A DNA stretch of 12,141 nt from Rhodocyclaceae bacterium. Lineage in GTDB: Bacteria > Pseudomonadota > Gammaproteobacteria > Burkholderiales > Rhodocyclaceae. The stretch is taken from positions 1-12,141 of the forward strand of contig JADFDL010000025.1 in the NCBI GenBank assembly GCA_018262875.1. Direction: 5' to 3'. Below, one piece after another: positions 1 through 5,312 of the stretch; within the stretch, counting starts at the first letter, position 1, and every line of letters starts with the position of its first letter. Position numbers and translations under genes: made by a program. The notes under the pieces were generated by a model. That model was not told the DNA's origin, ran no database searches, and saw only the letters and a list, made by a program, of their open reading frames with translations.

Positions 1-579
1 GGCGCGAAACCATAACGCTATTCCCAGCGTCACCGGAATCGCGGCGAGCAACTGCCAGGTCAGGGTGCTGCGCGCGTCGAGCGCCGTGGTGCGCAGGCCC
101 TCGACCTCGACGTCGATCAAGCGACCGCTTGACGCCAGCACGCCGCGCGCCTGCTCGGCGATGGCGGAGAATTCTTCCGGCGGCACCGCTGCGCCGTCAT
201 CCAGGGCCTTCAGCAGTTTCTGCTCGCGTCCCAGAACGGAAGCCAGCTTGGCACGCCCGCTCTCGTCCAGCGGCAGGCGCGAGTATTCCTGCGTCGCCTG
301 CACAAACTCGCCGCGCAGGCGACGGTAATCCTCGAGCAGGCCGCGCTCGCGCAGAATCTGATACTGGCGCAAGGCACGCTCCATGCCGATCAGCGTTTCC
401 AGCATCTCGCGGCTGGCGCGCGTCGCCACGGCGGCCTCGCGCACCGCGCGTTCGCTCTGCTCGGCCAGGTGCTGCACATTGAAGGCGGCATTGCCCAGCG
501 CGAAAATGAGCGGCAGCGAGACCAGGCCGAAGCCGATCAGGATCAGTCGCAGGAAGGATTTAGGATAGAGGCGGCTCAC
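1..579 (-). CDS. glrK: GlrK/QseE-like sensor histidine kinase, N-terminal part (runs off left edge)
   Basis: This is the first 193 codons of a gene that continues beyond position 1. The start is GTG at 579-577, opening VSRLYPKSFLRL. A membrane segment follows (about residues 9-28, rich in L, I, F and G). Then comes a charged, helical, presumably periplasmic region (about 30-176) that includes GMERALRQYQIL, and a second membrane segment begins near 178 (TWQLLAAIPVTLGIALWF). The MER-x-x-RQY element after a long helix resembles the periplasmic four-helix sensor of E. coli GlrK (QseE). In that family HAMP and kinase domains follow, but they lie outside the window. The known GlrK phosphorylates the sigma-54 activator GlrR in response to envelope conditions. 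A different helical-bundle sensor such as a chemoreceptor is possible, since no kinase motif is visible here. The gene is divergent from folA with 52 nt between the two starts. Confidence 0.68.
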   Translation of the reverse strand, partial: MSRLYPKSFLRLILIGFGLVSLPLIFALGNAAFNVQHLAEQSERAVREAAVATRASREMLETLIGMERALRQYQILRERGLLEDYRRLRGEFVQATQEYSRLPLDESGRAKLASVLGREQKLLKALDDGAAVPPEEFSAIAEQARGVLASSGRLIDVEVEGLRTTALDARSTLTWQLLAAIPVTLGIALWFRA

Positions 580-589
580 TCGGTATAAT
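560..589 (+). promoter_or_regulatory. candidate folA promoter
   Basis: A perfect TATAAT lies at 584-589, about 42 nt before the folA start, in the short gap between the divergent glrK-like and folA genes. The -35 is poor: TTAGGA at 560-565 with 18 nt spacing matches TTGACA at only three positions. An activator or reliance on the -10 box would be needed. The call rests mostly on the -10 box and its position. Confidence 0.4.
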
Positions 590-631
590 CTCTCGGCTTC
601 CGCATTCTGCTTTTTTTACGATACCACATCG

Positions 632-1132
632 ATGGAACCCGCCCGCAAGCTCCGCCTTTCCCTCATCGCCGCCGTCGCGGCGAACGGTGTCATTGGCAGC
701 GACAACGCTCTGCCCTGGCGCTTGCCCGAGGATTTGAAGCGCTTCAAGGCGCTGACGCTGGACCACCCCGTAATCATGGGCCGCAAGACATACGAGTCGA
801 TCGGCCGTCCGTTGCCCGGCAGGCGCAATATCATCGTCACGCGCAATGCGGCCTATGCGGCTGAGGGATGCGAGACTGCAAGTTCTCTCGGTAACGCGCT
901 GGCCGCCTGCAACGGAACGGCCAAGGAAGTCTTCGTCATCGGCGGCGCGCAGATTTACGCCGAGGCGCTGCCGCTGGCGCAACGGCTCTACCTCACGGAA
1001 ATCGGGCGCGACTTCCCGGGCGATGCGCGCTTCCCGGAATTCGACCGCGACGCCTGGCGCGAAACGGCGCGCGAGAAGCAATCCACGGCCGAGGGTCTGG
1101 TGTTCGCTTTTGTAGTCTACGACCGGAGATAA
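632..1132 (+). CDS. folA: dihydrofolate reductase
   Basis: This cytoplasmic enzyme reduces dihydrofolate to tetrahydrofolate with NADPH for thymidylate, purine and amino-acid synthesis, and is the target of trimethoprim. At 166 residues it has the usual chromosomal FolA length. The order of motifs fits: LSLIAAVAANGVIG at the N-terminus, ALPWRLPEDLKRF at 26-38 with Trp29 and the catalytic acid Asp34 (E. coli Trp22 and Asp27), VIMGRKTYESIGRPLPGR as the NADPH-binding segment, and FVIGGAQIYAEALPLA as the second cofactor loop. The ATG at 632 fits the family N-terminus. No clear Shine-Dalgarno sequence precedes it (the upstream bases are T-rich, then ATACCACATCG), so initiation may be weak or leader-dependent. 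The gene converges with the FecR gene, with 22 nt between stops and no terminator visible there. Confidence 0.97.
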   Translation: MEPARKLRLSLIAAVAANGVIGSDNALPWRLPEDLKRFKALTLDHPVIMGRKTYESIGRPLPGRRNIIVTRNAAYAAEGCETASSLGNALAACNGTAKEVFVIGGAQIYAEALPLAQRLYLTEIGRDFPGDARFPEFDRDAWRETAREKQSTAEGLVFAFVVYDRR

Positions 1133-1154
1133 CCCTTCCAGGACTGCGGTCGAC

Positions 1155-1868
1155 TCAGTAGCAGGAAGACCCGCAAGTCGGCGGGCCTTGCGGGGGCGGC
1201 GGCAACTGAGGCGCAGTAATCAGCCCTGGCCTGTCCCCGGCGGAGAAACCGGGAGCCGCGCCTGCCGGCGGCCCCATGAGCGGATCCAGGGCATTGCGCC
1301 TGGTAAAGGCCGGCAGCGTGTTGACGTCCGGCACATGGGCCGATTGCCCGGCCTCCACCAGCAAGCAGCCGGCATTGTTGCAGACCTCGATCAGGCCGGA
1401 ATTCGTCGTCACGGTAATGCTGTTGCCGTAAGCCACCGCATACTCGGTGCCACGAATGCCGATGGTCGCCACTGCCGTGTCAAGCCGATAGGCCTTGCGG
1501 TCGGCCTTGCCAATGGCGCCGGTGATGGTGCGCATGGCGCCCTTCAGCAGGCTGAAAAAGCCCTTCTCGCCGCCGTCCGGCTGGCCCTTGAACTCATAGG
1601 CATCGATGCGGAACTGCGTCCGCGGCTGCAAGGACACCATGGCGCCGTCGGTGAAACGCAGTTGTGCTCGCCCGGCGCCGGTATCCACCGTGTCGCCGGC
1701 GCCGACTTCGGCACCGCGTGCCAATGGCCGCCGCACGCCATCCGCCTGCACGGCAACCACGTCGCCGACGGCGAAATCGATTTTCGCCGCGCCCTGCGCG
1801 AAGCTGCCGTTCGACGCAAGCCAGGCAGCTATCGCTACAGCCACCAGCCTTAAGCCGCCTGCCGCCAT
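1155..1868 (-). CDS. secreted FecR-domain protein, short paralogue with a Cys-containing tail
   Basis: This is a 237-residue protein with a Sec signal peptide (about 1-24, ending GSFAQ), so it is probably periplasmic or exported. There is no lipobox cysteine. A FecR-type domain covers about 35-155, with DTGAGRAQLRFTDG, GFFSLLKGAMRTITG and TAVATIGIRGTEYAVAYGNS. A Cys-X4-Cys pair follows (C163, C168). The tail is rich in Pro and Ala and ends in a second pair, C232-GSS-C236-Tyr. Classical FecR is an inner-membrane anti-sigma regulator. This protein has no internal membrane segment and no adjacent sigma factor, so that role is unlikely. It closely resembles the first 160-odd residues of the FecR protein at 7610-9001 but lacks that protein's C-terminal barrel-like region. 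The reading frame stays open up to 2039, but the start at 1868 has an excellent ribosome-binding site and begins directly with the signal peptide. Its precise function is unknown. Confidence 0.85.
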   Translation of the reverse strand: MAAGGLRLVAVAIAAWLASNGSFAQGAAKIDFAVGDVVAVQADGVRRPLARGAEVGAGDTVDTGAGRAQLRFTDGAMVSLQPRTQFRIDAYEFKGQPDGGEKGFFSLLKGAMRTITGAIGKADRKAYRLDTAVATIGIRGTEYAVAYGNSITVTTNSGLIEVCNNAGCLLVEAGQSAHVPDVNTLPAFTRRNALDPLMGPPAGAAPGFSAGDRPGLITAPQLPPPPQGPPTCGSSCY

Positions 1869-1874
1869 ATCCGT

Positions 1875-1880
1875 CTCCTT
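1875..1880 (-). promoter_or_regulatory. Shine-Dalgarno site fixing the FecR start at 1868
   Basis: AAGGAG on the minus strand lies 6 nt before the ATG at 1868. It supports this start over in-frame upstream starts as far as 2039. Those would add 57 residues before the signal peptide and would run into the divergent BKACE gene. Confidence 0.8.
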
Positions 1881-1977
1881 ATCCAGGCCATCCTTGCCCA
1901 TTCTACCGGAGTGCCGAATCTTGCAGCGAACATGATATCTTGGTGCCCGTTCATACAATGAAACAGGCTGATTCAAG

Positions 1978-2826
1978 ATGACGGACCGGCTGATCGTCAA
2001 CCTGGCACTGACTGGCATGGTGGCAGAAAAAGCGGACAACCCCTGGCTGCCGGAATCGGTGCGGGAGATTGCAGAAGACTGCGTGCGCTGTTGCGATCTG
2101 GGCGTTTCGATCGTTCATGTGCACGCCCGCACCGGCGGCGCGCCCGATTACCGTAAGGAAACATACCGTGCGATCGTTCGGCAAATTCGGGAAAGTTGCC
2201 CCGATCTGGTGATTTGCGTTTCCTGTTCCGGGCGCACCTTTCCCGATATTGCACAGCGCGCCGATGTCCTTGAGTTGTCCGGCGACGATCGGCCCGATCT
2301 GGCCTCGCTTACGCTGGGCTCGCTCAACTTCCCGCGCCAACCCTCCATCAATTCGCCTGAAACGATTGCCTCCCTTGCACGTCGCATGCGGGAAAACGGG
2401 ATCAAGCCCGAACTCGAAGCTTTCGAGGTCGGCATGGTGGATACGGCCCGGCGTCTGCTGGCGGAAGGCGTACTGCACGACACGCCTCCCTACCTCAATC
2501 TGTTTTTCGGTTCCCGCGGAACGCTGGACTGCACGCCACTCAATCTCGGCGCCATGCTGGCTGCCCTGCCGCCCGGATCGGTCTGGTCGGCCGCAGGCAT
2601 CGGGCGGCACCAACTGGCCGCGAACCTGATGGCGATCGCGGCCGGCGGGCATGTGCGGACGGGACTCGAAGACAATCTCTACATGGATGTGGGGCGGACC
2701 GATCCTGCCAGCAACGTGCGTCTCGTCGAGCGCGTCGTTGCTATTGCACGCGCAGCGGGCCGCGAACCTGCGTCTCCCCGGGAAGCCCGTCTCATCCTCG
2801 GTCTGACGGAACAGGGCCGGGCATGA
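1978..2826 (+). CDS. DUF849 / BKACE-family (3-keto-5-aminohexanoate cleavage-like) enzyme
   Basis: This is a 282-residue TIM-barrel protein of the beta-keto acid cleavage enzyme family. Family members are Zn-dependent and condense a beta-keto acid with acetyl-CoA, giving acetoacetate and a new CoA ester; the founding member acts in lysine fermentation. The metal ligands are visible: H47 and H49 in IVHVHAR, and E231 in GGHVRTGLEDN (223-233). R227 in the same motif matches the substrate-binding arginine. ELEAFEVGM (146-153) and VLELSGDD (97-104) are also family-like. An oddity is that the N-terminal strand reads ALTGMVAEK where most members have a PNGAEV-like motif. By hand alignment the usual catalytic glutamate is replaced by Val15, so the substrate or chemistry may differ. 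No lysine-fermentation genes are nearby. The gene is translationally coupled to the following acetyltransferase. No clear ribosome-binding site precedes the ATG. Confidence 0.85.
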   Translation: MTDRLIVNLALTGMVAEKADNPWLPESVREIAEDCVRCCDLGVSIVHVHARTGGAPDYRKETYRAIVRQIRESCPDLVICVSCSGRTFPDIAQRADVLELSGDDRPDLASLTLGSLNFPRQPSINSPETIASLARRMRENGIKPELEAFEVGMVDTARRLLAEGVLHDTPPYLNLFFGSRGTLDCTPLNLGAMLAALPPGSVWSAAGIGRHQLAANLMAIAAGGHVRTGLEDNLYMDVGRTDPASNVRLVERVVAIARAAGREPASPREARLILGLTEQGRA

Positions 2827-3293
2827 CGGCAATCGGCATCCGAAAAATGCGCGAGGAGGATCTGCCCGCCTGCATGGCCATCCTCGACCGCTGGAACATG
2901 GCGCCGCGCCCGCCCTCCGCCGACACACCCGACCCGGAGCGTTCCGGCATCGAGGTCGCCAACGGCTTCGTCGCGGAGGCCGAGGGACGCATCGTCGGTA
3001 CCTGCAGCTACATCGTCCACTCCGCCGACCTGGCGGAAACCGCCAGCCTCGCCGTCGATCCCGCATGCAGGGGGGGCGGTGTCGGCCATCTCCTGCAGCA
3101 GGCACGCCTCGACGAAATGCGGAAGCGCGGCATCAAGACCGTGCGCACCGAAACCGATCGCCCGGAAACCATCCGCTGGTACGTCGAGCGCTTCGGCTAC
3201 CGCATCGCTGGCACGAATCCGAAGAAGCACGCCTTCAGCCTCGCCGATATCGACCACTGGACGGTCCTGGAACTGGACCTCGGGAAAGCCTGA
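2823..3293 (+). CDS. GNAT-family N-acetyltransferase
   Basis: This is a 156-residue cytoplasmic acyltransferase of the GNAT fold, which moves an acetyl group from acetyl-CoA to an amine. Strand beta4 and the acetyl-CoA pyrophosphate loop are clear at 75-90: SLAVDPACRGGGVGHL, with R83-GGGVG as the R/Q-x-x-G-x-G/A motif. The following helix and the late segment TIRWYVERFGYRIAG (117-130) are typical of the family C-terminus. Its ATG overlaps the stop of the BKACE gene (ATGA), so the two are translated together and probably work on the same metabolite or pathway. The substrate cannot be told from sequence. It ends only 3 nt from the stop of the convergent PP-loop gene, with no terminator between them, so transcripts from the two sides may overlap. 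Confidence 0.88.
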   Translation: MTAIGIRKMREEDLPACMAILDRWNMAPRPPSADTPDPERSGIEVANGFVAEAEGRIVGTCSYIVHSADLAETASLAVDPACRGGGVGHLLQQARLDEMRKRGIKTVRTETDRPETIRWYVERFGYRIAGTNPKKHAFSLADIDHWTVLELDLGKA

Positions 3294-3296
3294 CCG

Positions 3297-3917
3297 TCAC
3301 GGGCCGCCGACGGGAAACCGGCCGACTTCTTTCCGTGTATTGCAGGAGATGCATTTGCCGCACGGACGAAATCGGTTACCCCACATCTCGACCGGATTCC
3401 GACAAAACGAAACCATCTCAGCCACCTCAGGCGGCAGGAAATCGAGCACCTCGTTTTTGGTCATGTGCGCCACAGGCCAGATGATTTCCGGCTGATAGTC
3501 GAGCCGGGCGGTAATCAGCCCTGCGTAAAAGGTCGCTCTTGCCTCTTCCATGCGCTCCTTCCACATGCCAAGCGCATGCGGCTCATCAATGACGCCGGCC
3601 GCATAGCGCGTGATTCGGGCGGCAGGAAAAGAACGCAACACCCTGGCACCGACGAAGGCGCACAGCGTCAGGTTCCAGCCGAAATATGGCAGCGGGAAAT
3701 CCCACAACGACTTCGTGAAGACAAAATCTCGGTAGTGCTCGCGGCAGTATTTCACCAGGCGATCACAGGCCAGATTCTCCGCCTTATGGCGGGTGGCGCT
3801 TTCCCGGTCGTGAATAACGACGTGGTGTGCAAACACCGGCTCGTCGCTATCGGTCAGCAGCTTGATCAGCGCAGCTGCGCTGTCTGCGCCGCCTGAAAGC
3901 ATCAGCAGCGTGCCCAT
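3297..3917 (-). CDS. QueC-like PP-loop ATPase with Cys4 zinc site
   Basis: This 206-residue cytoplasmic protein has the N-type ATP-pyrophosphatase P-loop at the extreme N-terminus (LSGGADSAAAL, 7-17). It has a QueC-type zinc site near the C-terminus: C172, then C186-GK-C189-IS-C192, in the context RPCGKCISCNTRK. The segment before it, IWPVAHMTKNEVLDFLP, resembles the substrate-side region of QueC. QueC converts carboxydeazaguanine to 7-cyano-7-deazaguanine by ATP-driven amidation. No queD, queE or queF genes are in the window, and the neighbours are a glycosyltransferase and an adenylate-forming enzyme, so this may be a paralogue with another substrate (inference). It starts 15 nt after the adenylate-forming gene ends, on the same strand, and is probably the last gene of that operon. 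The Shine-Dalgarno candidate (GAAGAG, about 11 nt upstream) is weak, so coupled translation is likely. Confidence 0.8.
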   Translation of the reverse strand: MGTLLMLSGGADSAAALIKLLTDSDEPVFAHHVVIHDRESATRHKAENLACDRLVKYCREHYRDFVFTKSLWDFPLPYFGWNLTLCAFVGARVLRSFPAARITRYAAGVIDEPHALGMWKERMEEARATFYAGLITARLDYQPEIIWPVAHMTKNEVLDFLPPEVAEMVSFCRNPVEMWGNRFRPCGKCISCNTRKEVGRFPVGGP

Positions 3918-3932
3918 TTCAGCAGCCGCTCT

Positions 3933-5312
3933 TCAGCCAGCCACCGGCAGCAGGGACACGAAATCCTCGAACTTTGCATTCGGGCTTCGCTCGATGGCGT
4001 CCACCCGGTTCCAAACGACTCCGAATGCATGCCCCATCCTCTCGGCAAGCGCCGCATCGAGTTTTTTCTGTTCAGGATCAGTCAGCGGGCGATCCATGAC
4101 ATAAGTCACCTCGAGACTGTCCGGCGTGGTCTGTACCACCCGGAATTGACGGATTGCCGCCACGGACAGCCACAACGCCGACGGCAGGCTAGGCCAGTGC
4201 CGCTTTCCATCCGGCAGCACGATCATGTTGCGCCGCCGCCCATGGATGCGAGAGATCACCGGCAGCCCGCGCCCGCAATCGCAGGGCGCGCCCACCTCGG
4301 CGTAGTCGCCGAGCTCGTAGCGGATCAGCGGCATGGCGAAGTTGTGCAGCGGCGTGAGGACAACGCGCCCCGTTTCGCCCGGCCCGCAGGGACGGCCGCC
4401 CTCGTCGAGAATCTCCACCAGCAGATTCTCCGACTGGACATGGTAGTGCTCGTGCCGCGGACACTGCAGGGCGATGCAGCCGGCTTCCTCGCAACTGTAG
4501 CCGTCGGCGACGTCCACGCCCCAGGCCGCGCGCACGGTCTCGCGCAGGTCGGGCCGCAGGGCTTCGCTGTAGGTGCGCGCCTGGCGCAGCCGCGGCAGGC
4601 GGATGCCGCGGCGCAAAGACAGCTCCGCCAGGGCCTGCAGGTTGCTGGCATGCGTAATCAGGTAATCCGGATCCTCGCGCACCAGCCAGTCGAGCTGCTT
4701 TTCGACATCCGTGCGCACGTTGAGCGTCGCGCCCGGCCCGGTGCGGAACAGCGCCGCCGCCGGCAGTCCCCAATCCGGCCAGAGGCCTTCCTGCACCTTG
4801 ATGCGGATGGCGGCGAGCTTGCCGGAGAAATCCCGCTCCTGCCAGAGATGCTCGCGCAGCGTCAGCGCGTTCCAGAACAGCTGCGTTACCGCCGTCTGGA
4901 GAAAGCGCACCGGCATGCCCGTCGAGCCAGAACTTTGGCCCTCGACGACGGCGCCATGCCCGGGCAGCGGCGCGCCGCTCTTCAGCGACTCGAAGCCGCC
5001 CTGCAAAGCCTTGCGCGACAGGAGGGGCAGGGTCCCGAAAGCAGCCCAGTCGAGACCGTCGACGTCCAGGCCACGCAAAAACGCGGCGTAATGCGGCACG
5101 GTGTCCCGGGCGTGCCGCAAGAGGTGTTTCATCTGGCCGAGCTGGCGCGCGCGAAGCTGTTCCGGCGGCAGCCATTGCGAGCGTTCCATCTGAAAGAGGA
5201 GAGCTTGCAGATGCGCCGCCGCGTCGCTGCCGATGGCCGGCCACTCGATTCCGGCAACGACGGAACGCACTTCCGGACTGCACGCGCCCGAAAGCCGGCC
5301 TGTCCCGCTCAT
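3933..5312 (-). CDS. CapK/PaaK-like adenylate-forming enzyme (acyl/aryl-CoA ligase family)
   Basis: This is a 459-residue cytoplasmic member of the phenylacetate-CoA ligase/CapK branch of the ANL superfamily, which activates a carboxylate as acyl-AMP and passes it to CoA or another acceptor. Visible motifs are the ATP loop QSSGSTGMPVRF (126-137), Y272-SCEE (family Y-x-x-(T/S)E), GETGRVVLTPLHNFAMPLIR (312-331), YELGDYAEV (332-340) and RIHGRRRN (355-362). A C-terminal AKFEDF (446-451) may place the catalytic lysine at K447. Cys284 with nearby histidines, plus C344-D-C346, match the structural zinc site of PaaK-like proteins. The frame is open up to 5831, but the ATG at 5312 overlaps the stop of the glycosyltransferase gene (ATGA) and the sequence becomes family-like only after it. 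The substrate is unknown; in capsule loci CapK homologues are linked to polysaccharide synthesis. Confidence 0.83.
   Translation of the reverse strand: MSGTGRLSGACSPEVRSVVAGIEWPAIGSDAAAHLQALLFQMERSQWLPPEQLRARQLGQMKHLLRHARDTVPHYAAFLRGLDVDGLDWAAFGTLPLLSRKALQGGFESLKSGAPLPGHGAVVEGQSSGSTGMPVRFLQTAVTQLFWNALTLREHLWQERDFSGKLAAIRIKVQEGLWPDWGLPAAALFRTGPGATLNVRTDVEKQLDWLVREDPDYLITHASNLQALAELSLRRGIRLPRLRQARTYSEALRPDLRETVRAAWGVDVADGYSCEEAGCIALQCPRHEHYHVQSENLLVEILDEGGRPCGPGETGRVVLTPLHNFAMPLIRYELGDYAEVGAPCDCGRGLPVISRIHGRRRNMIVLPDGKRHWPSLPSALWLSVAAIRQFRVVQTTPDSLEVTYVMDRPLTDPEQKKLDAALAERMGHAFGVVWNRVDAIERSPNAKFEDFVSLLPVAG

Noticed and set aside
1155..1868. Idea that the FecR protein is the anti-sigma partner of an ECF sigma factor (iron-uptake signalling)
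   Set aside because: There is no sigma factor or TonB-dependent receptor in the window, no internal membrane segment, and there is a cleavable signal peptide.
1869..2039. 57-residue N-terminal extension of the short FecR gene
   Set aside because: It would bury the signal peptide and overlap the BKACE start. The AAGGAG site supports 1868.
1951..3105. 384-residue open frame on the minus strand
   Set aside because: It is antisense to the BKACE and GNAT genes, both with clear family motifs. Its product is Arg/Pro/Cys-rich and unrecognisable.
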